Shown here piece by piece: positions 52,161 through 61,020 of a stretch of DNA of 64,000 bases; the first letter of the stretch is position 1; each line of letters starts with the position of its first letter. Made by a program: the position numbers and the translations under genes. The notes under the pieces were generated by a model. That model was not told the DNA's origin. It made no database searches and saw nothing but the letters and a program-made list of their open reading frames with translations. Location: the NCBI GenBank assembly GCA_034419075.1, contig DAOULR010000016.1, positions 1-64,000 on the forward strand, in the 5' to 3' direction. Source of the DNA: E44-bin88 sp034419075 (lineage in GTDB: Bacteria; Chloroflexota; Dehalococcoidia; Dehalococcoidales; BS750m-G39).

Positions 52161-52424
52161 TTGGACAAAGAGAAAAAGACCGAAATCATAGGCAAATTCG
52201 GGCTCCGTGAAGGAGATACGGGCTCTACTGAAGTTCAGATAGCCTTGCTCACCGAAAGGATAAATCAGTTGACCGGGCATATGATGGCAAATCGGCACGA
52301 TTACCACACGCAACGGGGGCTGCTGAAGCTGGTCGGGCAGAGAAGAAGGCTACTCGCCTACTTGAGTCGAGAGGATGTCGGCCGATACCGCAGCCTGATT
52401 GCCAGGCTCGGTCTGCGTAAGTAA
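52161..52424 (+). CDS. rpsO: 30S ribosomal protein uS15
   Basis: 87 residues with the uS15 signature: GSTEVQIALLTERINQLTGH and HDYHTQRGLLKLVGQRRRLL. Binds 16S rRNA helices 20-22 early in 30S assembly. TTG start preceded by AGAGGGG. First gene of an operon with pnp, an arrangement widely conserved, and in other bacteria the rpsO-pnp transcript is processed between the two. Confidence 0.97.
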   Translation: MDKEKKTEIIGKFGLREGDTGSTEVQIALLTERINQLTGHMMANRHDYHTQRGLLKLVGQRRRLLAYLSREDVGRYRSLIARLGLRK

Positions 52425-52442
52425 ATCTGGGGAGAGGCTATT

Positions 52443-54665
52443 TTGATAACACCTAATTCTTCTTTCGAGTGTGAGGTCGGTGGTAGAAGGCTTATTATCG
52501 ACACCGGCAAGCTGGCTGGACAGGCCGACGGCGCGGTAACCGCCCGCTACGGAGATACCGTAGTCCTGGTCACCGCCTGCATCAGCGACACGCCCCGGGA
52601 AGGGGTAGATTTTCTGCCCCTGACCATAGATTACGAGGAGAGGCTCTACGCCGCGGGCAAGATTCCGGGCGGCTTTATCCGCCGGGAGGGACGCCCCAGC
52701 CAGGAGGCAACTCTGGCCAGCCGTCAGACCGACCGTCCCATACGCCCGCTGCTGCCCAAGGAATGGCGCCGCGACATCCAGATTATCATTACCGTCCTTT
52801 CCGCCGACCAGGAAAACGACCCCGATATACTGGCCGTTATCGGCGGCTCGGCGGCGCTATCAATCTCGGAGGTGCCCTTCGACGGGCCGGTAGGCGCGGT
52901 TCATATCGGCTATATAAATAACGAGCTCATTGTGAATCCCACCCTGGCCCAGCTGGAGGACAGCCAGCTGGACATGGTTGTCGTCAGCACCAAGGAAGCT
53001 ATCGTAATGGTAGAGGCTGGCGCCAGAGAGGCCCCCGAGGATATCGTGCTCAAGGCGATAGAGCTTGGCCACCAGATAAACCAGGATATTATAAAGCTCC
53101 AGGAGCAACTCCAGCAGGCCCGCGGCAAGCCCAAGCTGGAGGCGCCGAAAAGCGAGGTCAACCCCGAGGCGCTGGAGGCCATCGCGCCCGTAGTTGACCA
53201 GAAGCTGGTACCGGCGCTGAAGCAGCCGGAGAAGTCGCAGCGAGAAGACGCCATGGCCAGCTTGAAGAAGGAGCTGGTGGAAAGCCTGGGTGAGACCTTC
53301 GCCGAAGAAGAAATAGCCAGCGCCCTGGATAGCCGCATCAGGAATGAAATAAGAGGCCTCCTCCTCGATAAGGGGGAGCGTATTGATGGGCGGGGTCTGG
53401 ACGAAGTCAGGCCTATCAGCTGTGAGGTAGGGCTTTTACCCCGCACCCACGGCTCGGCCCTGTTCAACCGGGGACAGACCCAGGTCCTGACCATCACCAC
53501 CCTAGGCTCGGTGGGTAAGGAGCAGATGCTCGACGGACTGGGCATAGAGGAAAAGAAGCGATTCATCCACCATTATAACTTTCCTCCCTTCTCCGCGGGC
53601 GAGACCAGGCGCATCGGCTCGCCGGGACGGCGTGAAATCGGGCATGGGGCGTTGGTAGAGAGAGCCATCGAGCCGGTACTACCCAAAGATGAGGACTTCC
53701 CCTACACCATCCGCCTCGTCTCCGAGGTCTTGAGCTCCAGCGGCAGCACCTCTATGGCCAGCGTCTGCGCTTCCAGTCTGTCATTGATGGACGCGGGCAT
53801 ACCGACCAGCGCCGCTGTGGCTGGCATCGCCATGGGGCTGGTCACCGGTGAGGACGGCAAATACGTTGTTCTGACCGACATTCAGGGCATAGAGGATAAC
53901 TATGGAGACATGGACTTTAAGATAGCCGGCACGGCCAAGGGCGTCACCGCCATGCAGATGGACACCAAGCTCAAGGGCATAAGCCTGGAAATTGTGGGCA
54001 AGACCCTGCCTCAAGCCCGCCAGGCTCGCCTGTCAATACTGGAAGTGATGCAAAAGACCATCAGCGCCAGCCGTCCCGAGCTGAGCAAATACGCGCCCAG
54101 AATGTACAAGATAAACATTGACCCCGATAAAATCGGCGCCGTCATCGGCACCGGCGGTAGGACGATAAGGTCTATTATCGAGCAAACCAAGACGACCATC
54201 GACGTCGATAACGACGGCACGGTGATTATCGGCTCGGCCGACGAGGAATCGGCCCGCAAGGCCATTGAGATTATCGAAAGCCTGACCAAGGAGGTGGAGG
54301 TCGGCGCCACCTACATGGGAAAGGTGACGCGGATATTGAACTTCGGCGCTATGGTGGAGATTCTTCCCGGCAAAGAGGGGCTGGTCCACATCAGCGAGCT
54401 GGAGGATTACCGGGTGGACAAGGTCGAGGATGTGGTTAAAATCGGCGACGAGGTGACGGTCAAGGTTATCAACATCGACGATATGGGACGGGTAAACCTG
54501 TCGCGGCGGGCGGTCTTCGAAAAGGAGCCCAGAGCACACACACCCAGCGGCAGGCCGTCGGGGCCGACTAAAAATTATCCCTTCAAATCGCAGCGCGATT
54601 CCCACCCTCCCCGAAATAAAGGCGGCTTCCACAACCGGGGGCCCGACCGAGGACGCCGGCGATGA
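52443..54665 (+). CDS. pnp: polyribonucleotide nucleotidyltransferase
   Basis: 740 residues. Two RNase PH domains (about 10-220 and 310-545) flank a helical linker that is longer than usual and rich in Lys/Gln/Glu (about 225-300). The phosphate/active-site segment FNRGQTQVLTITTLG, a KH domain (IGAVIGTGGRTIRSI) and an S1 domain (GATYMGKVTRILNFGAMVEI) follow, with a Pro/Gly/Arg-rich tail. Degrades RNA 3' to 5' phosphorolytically. TTG start; the stop overlaps the dapB ATG (ATGA). Confidence 0.97.
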   Translation: MITPNSSFECEVGGRRLIIDTGKLAGQADGAVTARYGDTVVLVTACISDTPREGVDFLPLTIDYEERLYAAGKIPGGFIRREGRPSQEATLASRQTDRPIRPLLPKEWRRDIQIIITVLSADQENDPDILAVIGGSAALSISEVPFDGPVGAVHIGYINNELIVNPTLAQLEDSQLDMVVVSTKEAIVMVEAGAREAPEDIVLKAIELGHQINQDIIKLQEQLQQARGKPKLEAPKSEVNPEALEAIAPVVDQKLVPALKQPEKSQREDAMASLKKELVESLGETFAEEEIASALDSRIRNEIRGLLLDKGERIDGRGLDEVRPISCEVGLLPRTHGSALFNRGQTQVLTITTLGSVGKEQMLDGLGIEEKKRFIHHYNFPPFSAGETRRIGSPGRREIGHGALVERAIEPVLPKDEDFPYTIRLVSEVLSSSGSTSMASVCASSLSLMDAGIPTSAAVAGIAMGLVTGEDGKYVVLTDIQGIEDNYGDMDFKIAGTAKGVTAMQMDTKLKGISLEIVGKTLPQARQARLSILEVMQKTISASRPELSKYAPRMYKINIDPDKIGAVIGTGGRTIRSIIEQTKTTIDVDNDGTVIIGSADEESARKAIEIIESLTKEVEVGATYMGKVTRILNFGAMVEILPGKEGLVHISELEDYRVDKVEDVVKIGDEVTVKVINIDDMGRVNLSRRAVFEKEPRAHTPSGRPSGPTKNYPFKSQRDSHPPRNKGGFHNRGPDRGRRR

Positions 54666-55462
54666 AGCCGATAAGGGTAGCCGTTCACGGCGCGCTGGGC
54701 AAGATGGGGCAAACACTGATTATCGCCCTGTGCCGTGAACCTTCGATGCAAATCGTCGGCGCTACCGACATCAAGGCGACGGAAGACCACTTGACTTTGC
54801 CCGACGGCTCGGGTAGAATTCCCCTTTCTAAAGAGCTTAAGTCGATTCTCGATAGTTGCCAACCACAGGTAGTGGTAGACTTCAGCACCGCCCAGGCCGT
54901 GATGCCCCTGGTGCGTCAGGCAACCGAGCACGGCGTTAACCTGGTAATCGGCACCACCGGACTGGCTGCCGAAGATATAAAGGAAATAGACCGCCTGGCT
55001 AAAGCCAAAGGCGTTGGTATAGTGATGGCGCCCAATTTCGCCCTGGGCGCGGTGTTGATGATGCACCTGGCCAAGATAGCTGGCAGATATCTTGACCATG
55101 CCGAAATCATCGAGCTGCATCATGAGGGCAAACTGGATGCGCCTTCGGGCACGGCCCTATCCACGGCTAAAGGCATGGCCGAATCTAGAGGCAAGCCGTT
55201 CTCGACACCGCCAGCGGATAAGAAATTGGACAGCAGAGGGAAACAGGTTGAAGGTATTAGTATTCACAGCGTGCGCCTGCCCGGGCTTCTCGCCCACCAG
55301 GAGGTAATCCTGGGCGGGGCAGGGCAAACGCTGAGCATCCGCCACGATACCAGCGGCCGTGAGTGCTTTATGCCCGGTGTTATGCTGGCCATTAAGGAAG
55401 TGGTCAAGCGTAAGGGGATAACCTACGGCCTGGATAGTTTACTAGGCTTGGAGAAGACATGA
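54662..55462 (+). CDS. dapB: 4-hydroxy-tetrahydrodipicolinate reductase
   Basis: 266 residues. The NAD(P) loop is VHGALGKMGQTL; the substrate motif ELHHEGKLDAPSGTA carries the catalytic His and Lys. Reduces the dehydration product of HTPA to tetrahydrodipicolinate in lysine/diaminopimelate synthesis. Starts inside the pnp stop and overlaps asd by four bases, so the three dap genes are translationally coupled to pnp. Confidence 0.96.
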   Translation: MKPIRVAVHGALGKMGQTLIIALCREPSMQIVGATDIKATEDHLTLPDGSGRIPLSKELKSILDSCQPQVVVDFSTAQAVMPLVRQATEHGVNLVIGTTGLAAEDIKEIDRLAKAKGVGIVMAPNFALGAVLMMHLAKIAGRYLDHAEIIELHHEGKLDAPSGTALSTAKGMAESRGKPFSTPPADKKLDSRGKQVEGISIHSVRLPGLLAHQEVILGGAGQTLSIRHDTSGRECFMPGVMLAIKEVVKRKGITYGLDSLLGLEKT

Positions 55463-56496
55463 TGAAGGGATACAGAGTAGCTATAGTCGGCGCCACCGGA
55501 ATGGTGGGGCAGGAGTTCATCAAGGTCCTGGGGCAGCGCGACTTCCCCATGGACTCGATAGAGCTTTTGGCCTCGGACCGCTCCGCGGGCAAGAAGATGT
55601 TTGTCAACCACGACGAGGTGGTGGTCAAGGAGACAACCCCCGAGTCGTTCAAGAAGATAGACATCGCCCTCTTCTCGGCGGGGTCGGAGACCAGCCGCTA
55701 CTTTGCGCCCATAGCCGCCCAGTCAGGCGCCGTGGTCGTTGACAACAGCTCGGCCTGGCGCATGGACCCTAAGGTGCCGCTGGTGGTGCCGGAGATAAAC
55801 CCCGAAGACATTAAGTGGCATAAGGGGATTATCGCCAACCCCAACTGCTCCACCATTCAGATGGTGGTGGCACTGAACCCACTGCATAAGGTCAACCCCA
55901 TCAAGCGCCTGGTCATCGCCACCTACCAGTCGGTATCAGGCACCGGCTCGGCGGCGGTGGAGGAGCTGACCGAGCAGTCCAAGCAAGTACTGGACGGACA
56001 GACGGCTGTGCCCCACGTCTATCCCCACCAGATAGCCTTCAACGTCTTGCCCGAGATAGACGTCTTCCTGGATAACGAATACACCAAGGAAGAGTGGAAG
56101 ATGGTGGAGGAGACACGGAAGATAATGCACGCCCCCGATATCGCCATTTCGGCGGTCTGCGCCCGCGTGCCCGTATTTACCGGGCACAGCGAAGCGGTAC
56201 ATATAGAATTCTCCCAACCGATGGCCCCCGAAGAAGCCAAGCGCATTCTGGCCAAGGCGCCGGGGATAAAGATACTGGACGACCCTGCCATCAGCCTCTA
56301 TCCCCAGCCCTGGTCGGCGGTGGGCACCGATGAGGTCTTCGTCGGGCGCATTCACCGCGACGCCTCTCACCCCAACGGCCTGGTGATGTGGGTCGTCGCC
56401 GACAACCTGCGCAAGGGTGCCGCCCTCAACACCGTCCAGATTGCCGAGGAGATGATTAAGAGGGACTGGCTAAAACCCGGGGAGGCAGGCAAATGA
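55459..56496 (+). CDS. asd: aspartate-semialdehyde dehydrogenase
   Basis: 345 residues. AIVGATGMVGQEFIKVL binds NADP, the nucleophile is the Cys in ANPNCSTIQMV (about 134), and the HSEAVHIEF segment carries the catalytic His. Reduces aspartyl phosphate to the semialdehyde, the branch point to diaminopimelate, lysine, methionine and threonine. Four-base overlaps at both ends with dapB and dapA. Confidence 0.96.
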   Translation: MMKGYRVAIVGATGMVGQEFIKVLGQRDFPMDSIELLASDRSAGKKMFVNHDEVVVKETTPESFKKIDIALFSAGSETSRYFAPIAAQSGAVVVDNSSAWRMDPKVPLVVPEINPEDIKWHKGIIANPNCSTIQMVVALNPLHKVNPIKRLVIATYQSVSGTGSAAVEELTEQSKQVLDGQTAVPHVYPHQIAFNVLPEIDVFLDNEYTKEEWKMVEETRKIMHAPDIAISAVCARVPVFTGHSEAVHIEFSQPMAPEEAKRILAKAPGIKILDDPAISLYPQPWSAVGTDEVFVGRIHRDASHPNGLVMWVVADNLRKGAALNTVQIAEEMIKRDWLKPGEAGK

Positions 56497-57392
56497 AGGA
56501 ACTGGGTAGATTACTGACGGCTATGGTAACCCCCTTCGACGAAAAGGGGGCGGTTGACTATGGCCAGGCCAAGAAGCTGGCGCTGGCGCTGCTCGATTCG
56601 GGGAGCGACGGGGTGGTGGTGGCCGCCACCACCGGCGAAGCGCCGACGCTTAGCTGGGAGGAAGAGTTGAACCTGTTTAGGGAAGTGAAATCGGCGGTGG
56701 GTAATAAGGGTACGGTTGTTGCCTACACCGGTTCCAACAGCACCACCGAAGCCGTGGAAAATACCGAAAAGGCGGAGAAAATCGGGGTGGACGCCTGCCT
56801 TTCGGTAGTGCCCTATTATAACAAACCTAATCAGGAAGGCATCTACCAGCACTTCAAGGCCATCGCCGAAAGCACCAGCCTGCCCATTATTATGTACAAC
56901 ATACCCGGGCGTGCCGTCGTCAACATGGATGCCGATACCATCATCCGGCTGAGCCGGATAAAGAACATCATCGGCGTCAAAGAAGCCAACGGCAACATGG
57001 AACACGTGGCCAAGACCATCAGCGGCGTCGGCGAAATAAGGAAGGATTTCTATATCTGGAGCGGTAACGATAACGATACTTTCCTTATCATGGCGCTGGG
57101 GGGATACGGGGTCATCGGGGTAACCACCCACTTGACGGGTAAACAATACAAGAAAATGGTTGACCTGATTCTCTCCGATAAGATAAAGGGAGCAGCGGCA
57201 ATCCACCGCAAGCTGGTGCCGCTGGTGAACGCCATGTTCTCGGTGACGAGTCCGGCGCCGATAAAATACGCCCTCAACTACATCGGCTTCAGGGTAGGCA
57301 ACCCGCGGCTGCCCCTGGTGCCGCCTACTGAAAAAGAGGCGGAAAAGATAATCGCGGCCCTCAAAGAACAGACGATTGACCTACCTGTGTAG
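56493..57392 (+). CDS. dapA: 4-hydroxy-tetrahydrodipicolinate synthase
   Basis: 299 residues, (beta/alpha)8 aldolase. ATTGEAPTLS holds the Thr of the proton relay, YYNKPNQEG and MYNIPGRAVVNM the Tyr, and the Schiff-base Lys is in IIGVKEANG (about 162). Condenses pyruvate with aspartate semialdehyde. Last gene of the rpsO operon; convergent with the acetyltransferase, only eight bases apart. Confidence 0.97.
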   Translation: MKELGRLLTAMVTPFDEKGAVDYGQAKKLALALLDSGSDGVVVAATTGEAPTLSWEEELNLFREVKSAVGNKGTVVAYTGSNSTTEAVENTEKAEKIGVDACLSVVPYYNKPNQEGIYQHFKAIAESTSLPIIMYNIPGRAVVNMDADTIIRLSRIKNIIGVKEANGNMEHVAKTISGVGEIRKDFYIWSGNDNDTFLIMALGGYGVIGVTTHLTGKQYKKMVDLILSDKIKGAAAIHRKLVPLVNAMFSVTSPAPIKYALNYIGFRVGNPRLPLVPPTEKEAEKIIAALKEQTIDLPV

Positions 57393-57400
57393 AGCTTCGG

Positions 57401-57838
57401 CTAGAGATACATGCGGAAGCCGTAGGCAGAGTTCTTAAAGCCCAGCCTCTTATAGAACCAGTGAGCCTCACGGCGTTTGGTGCTGCTTAAGAGCTGGAGT
57501 TTGTAACAGCCCGCCTCGCGGGCGCGGGCGATGGCATAGTCCACGAGCATTCGGCCGATGCCCTGGCGGCGGTGGGCGGGGTCAACGACCATGTTCTCCA
57601 CAATCGCCCAGGGCAGAGCGCCGTGGGAAAAGTTGGGCACGATTAATAGTACCATGGTGCCGACCACCACCCCGTCTTCCTCGGCCACCAATAGCTCGTG
57701 GCCGGCCATGGCGTTGATTTCGGCAAAAATTGGCTCCGTTTCATGACGGGTAAGGTCGTGGCGCTCTCCCGTCAGCTCTTCGTAAAGCTCCAGGATCCGC
57801 GGTATATCCTGTTCGACAGCTGGTCTCACCGTCGCCAT
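57401..57838 (-). CDS. GNAT-family N-acetyltransferase
   Basis: 145 residues. VENMVVDPAHRRQGIGRMLVDYAI is the acetyl-CoA-binding motif (R-R-x-x-G-I-G), followed by AGCYKLQLLSSTKRREAHWFYKRLGF. Substrate unknown. It starts ten bases after purA's stop and is probably co-transcribed with it. Confidence 0.88.
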   Translation of the reverse strand: MATVRPAVEQDIPRILELYEELTGERHDLTRHETEPIFAEINAMAGHELLVAEEDGVVVGTMVLLIVPNFSHGALPWAIVENMVVDPAHRRQGIGRMLVDYAIARAREAGCYKLQLLSSTKRREAHWFYKRLGFKNSAYGFRMYL

Positions 57839-57848
57839 CTAGTTCCTC

Positions 57849-59132
57849 CTAAAGGATAGGCGTCTTTTCTATAGTCTGTTTCCGCCTCGGCCCCACGCTG
57901 AGCAGATTAACCGGGCAGGCGATAAGCTCCTCCACCCGCGATACGTATTGGCGAGCGGCGGCGGGCAGCTGGTCGTAATCCCGAATATCGGTGGTGTCAG
58001 CCTGCCAGCCGGGCAGCTCCTCGTAGATGGGTTTACACCGGGCCAGCGCCGCTATACTGGCGGGGAAATAGTCTATCTTCTCCCCGTCCAGCTCGTAGCC
58101 GACGCATATCTTGAGGCTGGGCAGGACATCGAGGATATCGAGGCGGGTAATGGCCGCCCCGGTCAGGCCGTTAACCCGACTGCTATAGCCGGCGGCAACA
58201 GCGTCGAACCAGCCACAGCGGCGCGCCCGTCCCGTGGTGGTGCCGTACTCATGCGCCCTCTCTCTGATAAGCTCGGCGATTTCGTCATTTAGCTCGGTGG
58301 GCATGGGGCCGCCGCCGACACGGGTGCAGTAAGCCTTATAGACGCCCACAGCGCGGTCAAGCCTGGTGGGACCTAAGCCCGCACCCAGGCAGGCCCCCGC
58401 CGCCAGCGGCGATGATGAGGTGGTATAGGGGTAGGTGCCGAAATCAGGGTCAAGCAGAGCGCCCTGAGCCCCCTCCAGTATCACCATCTCTCCCTTGTTC
58501 ACCGCCTCGTTGAGCATAATGGTAGTCTCGCGGATATGGGGCGCCAGGCGCTCTCCGTACTGGCAGTACTCTTTATAGACCTCGTCCAGCGACAGTGGTT
58601 TTGCCTTGTAGACCTTGGTCAGTATAGTATTCTTGTAGTCGATTAAGGCGCTCAGCCTCTCCCGCAGCGCCTCTTTATCGAGGAGTTCGCCAGCCCTGAC
58701 GCCCAGACGGGCCGTCTTATCGGTAAAGGCGGGGCCGACGCCTTTCAGGGTGGTGCCTATGGCCTTGCCCCCCCGTGCCTTCTCCTCCAGTCCATCGAGG
58801 AGGAGATGATAGGGCATAATTAGGTGAGCCCGGTCGCTGATAAAGAGGTTGTCGGTAGTCACGCCGCGCTCATTTAGATTGTCAATCTCGCCGATGAGCA
58901 CCTTGGGGTTGACGACCACCCCGTTGCCGATGATACAGGCCACTTCCTTGTTAAAGATGCCCGAGGGAATAAGGTGCAGTTTGAACTCGCCGTGGGGGTT
59001 GACCACGGAATGACCAGCATTGTCGCCTCCGGAAAAACGGACGACCACCCTGGCCTGCTGGGCCAGCATGTCGACCACCTTGCCCTTCCCCTCATCCCCC
59101 CACTGGGCGCCAATAACCGCGATAACCGGCAT
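57849..59132 (-). CDS. purA: adenylosuccinate synthetase
   Basis: 427 residues from the ATG at 59132, chosen because GGAGG precedes it and the family start MPVIAVIGAQWGDEGKGK follows; a frame from 59174 adds 14 odd residues. The GDEGKGK P-loop, DNAGHSV (catalytic His), GTTLKGVGPAFTDK, EGAQGALLDPDFGTYP and TTTGRARRCGW are textbook PurA. Joins IMP and aspartate with GTP in AMP synthesis. Confidence 0.97.
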   Translation of the reverse strand: MPVIAVIGAQWGDEGKGKVVDMLAQQARVVVRFSGGDNAGHSVVNPHGEFKLHLIPSGIFNKEVACIIGNGVVVNPKVLIGEIDNLNERGVTTDNLFISDRAHLIMPYHLLLDGLEEKARGGKAIGTTLKGVGPAFTDKTARLGVRAGELLDKEALRERLSALIDYKNTILTKVYKAKPLSLDEVYKEYCQYGERLAPHIRETTIMLNEAVNKGEMVILEGAQGALLDPDFGTYPYTTSSSPLAAGACLGAGLGPTRLDRAVGVYKAYCTRVGGGPMPTELNDEIAELIRERAHEYGTTTGRARRCGWFDAVAAGYSSRVNGLTGAAITRLDILDVLPSLKICVGYELDGEKIDYFPASIAALARCKPIYEELPGWQADTTDIRDYDQLPAAARQYVSRVEELIACPVNLLSVGPRRKQTIEKTPIL

Positions 59133-59183
59133 TATCTCCTCCAAGCTTTCTTTATAACACAAATACTGCCCCAAATAAAAGGG

Positions 59184-59723
59184 CTATTTAGTCCTTCGAC
59201 TGCGCCAGGCATAGAATAGGCGCTGGCCGGCGGTAAAGAAGCTAAAGGCGGCGATAACGGCCAAGGCAATCACTAGAGCGTTGGTCAAGCTGCTCAGCAA
59301 AAGACCCAGCGCCAGCACGATGATTCTCTCGGAACGGGTAAAGATTCCCCTCCCCGGTTCCAGCCCGGCGTTCAGCGCCCGCGCCCGGACATAGCTCACC
59401 AGCAGCGCGCTGACAAAGGCCAGGAAGACCAAAATCACCAGCCACAGCGTGTTTTCGAAGAAGAATAAGATAGCCACCAAAAGCGCCGCATCGCCCAGTC
59501 GGTCGAAGGTGGAGTCAAGGACGCCGCCGAAGGGGGTAACCCGCCCGGTATGGCGGGCCAGCGCTCCGTCCAGTATGTCGAAATAGCCCGCCGCCAGCAC
59601 GACAAAGCCAGCGGCAAAGGGGTGCCCGGTGGCAATAAGCGCCGCCGCCCCCAGGATTATGACAAAGCCGAACCAGGTAATAATGTCGGGGGTTAACGGT
59701 GTTCGGGCCAAGACCCGCGCCAT
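59184..59723 (-). CDS. CDP-alcohol phosphatidyltransferase
   Basis: At least 179 residues, six membrane helices. The catalytic motif is complete: D-x2-DG-x2-AR-x8-G-x3-D-x3-D, read from DILDGALARHTG and FGGVLDSTFD. It transfers a phosphatidyl group from CDP-diacylglycerol to an alcohol. Being downstream of ino1 and a PimA-like transferase, phosphatidylinositol(-phosphate) synthesis is the most likely role; phosphatidylglycerol-phosphate synthase is the alternative. The reading frame stays open upstream of the ATG with family-like sequence (RFRRTIATYLTQP), but no ATG, GTG or TTG, so the true start may be an unusual codon near 59798. Confidence 0.85.
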   Translation of the reverse strand: MARVLARTPLTPDIITWFGFVIILGAAALIATGHPFAAGFVVLAAGYFDILDGALARHTGRVTPFGGVLDSTFDRLGDAALLVAILFFFENTLWLVILVFLAFVSALLVSYVRARALNAGLEPGRGIFTRSERIIVLALGLLLSSLTNALVIALAVIAAFSFFTAGQRLFYAWRSRRTK

Positions 59724-59817
59724 CGGCTGAGTAAGGTAAGTGGCTATGGTACGGCGGAATCGATACAGCCCACCATTAGAGTCCGATTTTTCTGAAATGG
59801 TATTACTCCCGCTTTTG

Positions 59818-60990
59818 CTAAACTAAAATCGGCGTTGCTTTAGACTGGGGAAGCCTGTCCTTCCAGGGCGGTTCACTGAGCACCCGATGGTAATAATCCA
59901 GTATAGTGCCGGCGATAGTGTCCCAGCCGTACCTCAGGGATTTAGTCCTCCCCTTTGCCCCCATCTTCTGGCGAAGCGGCCCGTCATTCAAGAGAGAGAT
60001 TAAAGCCTCGGCCAGGCTCTGGCTGTCTCTAGGTGGCACCAGCACCCCGTCAACGCCGTCGCTTATCACGCTGGCATAACCCTCTATGTTGGAAGCCACA
60101 ATCGGCTTGCCCAGCGCCATCGCCTCCAACAGAATAATGCCGAAGCTCTCGGCACCGGTGGCGGGGGCACAGAAAATATCGGCGGTCTTATAGTAGCGGG
60201 GCAGGTCTTGATAACTGGCAAAGCCGACAAAGACGACATCTTTTAGTCCGCTTTTGTCCACCTTCTTCTCGTACTTGCGCCGCAGCCTAGTACCGGGGCC
60301 GACGGCAATAAGCCTTGAATTGGGAAGCTCCTCTTTAACCCGCACGAAGGCATCGAGCAGATAGTTCAATCCCTTGCGCTTCTCCATGCGGCCAACAAAG
60401 AGGATATTCAGCTTGTCGTCCTGGAACTCCTCGATAGGAGCCACCTCGGGGGAGAAATGCTCTAAGTCGACACCGTTGGGGATAATATTATAGTAGCCGG
60501 GGAAGTGGCTGTGGGCGAACTCCCGGGCTGGCTGAGACACGGCAATCTTGCCGTCGAGCTTACGGAACCACCTCTTCAGGAAAAACTTGCTAAGGGGTCG
60601 CCCCAGGTTATAACCGGGCCGACCGTTAGTGGCGTGAAAGGTGCCCACGGTGGCTGTTTTCGAAAGGCGCAGCACGCTGGTACAGAGCATGGGCATCAAG
60701 GGCTCATGAAGGTGGATGATATCGAATTTTTCCCGTTCCAGTACTTCCTTTATCCGGGAGGAAAGTCGCAGCGACAGGGTAAGGCGGGCAATGGAACCGC
60801 TGGTGGGGATGGGACGGGGCTTGCCGATGGGAATGAAGCGGTCGCCGAAGCCGGAAATGGCCTTAGAGGCCGGTGCGATGACCTTGACCTCGTGGCCCAT
60901 TCGGGTAAATTGTTGCTCTAGGCAGGAAATATGAATGCAGACGCCGCCGGGATAGGCGAAGTCGTACGGCGAAACCAACGCTATCTTCAC
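59818..60990 (-). CDS. PimA-like glycosyltransferase family 4
   Basis: 390 residues from the GTG at 60990, matching the start of its paralogue at 33647. VKIALVSPYDFAYPGG, KFDIIHLHEPLMPML, IIPNGVDLEHF and SFGIILLEAMALGKPIVAS identify a GT-B retaining glycosyltransferase of the phosphatidylinositol mannosyltransferase type. Together with ino1 upstream and the CDP-alcohol transferase downstream it suggests a glycosylated inositol phospholipid made at the inner membrane. The sugar donor and acceptor are not proven by sequence. Confidence 0.88.
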   Translation of the reverse strand: MKIALVSPYDFAYPGGVCIHISCLEQQFTRMGHEVKVIAPASKAISGFGDRFIPIGKPRPIPTSGSIARLTLSLRLSSRIKEVLEREKFDIIHLHEPLMPMLCTSVLRLSKTATVGTFHATNGRPGYNLGRPLSKFFLKRWFRKLDGKIAVSQPAREFAHSHFPGYYNIIPNGVDLEHFSPEVAPIEEFQDDKLNILFVGRMEKRKGLNYLLDAFVRVKEELPNSRLIAVGPGTRLRRKYEKKVDKSGLKDVVFVGFASYQDLPRYYKTADIFCAPATGAESFGIILLEAMALGKPIVASNIEGYASVISDGVDGVLVPPRDSQSLAEALISLLNDGPLRQKMGAKGRTKSLRYGWDTIAGTILDYYHRVLSEPPWKDRLPQSKATPILV

Positions 60991-61020
60991 TGCCCTACCC
61001 GAACCTCCGTGGCGAATCAA

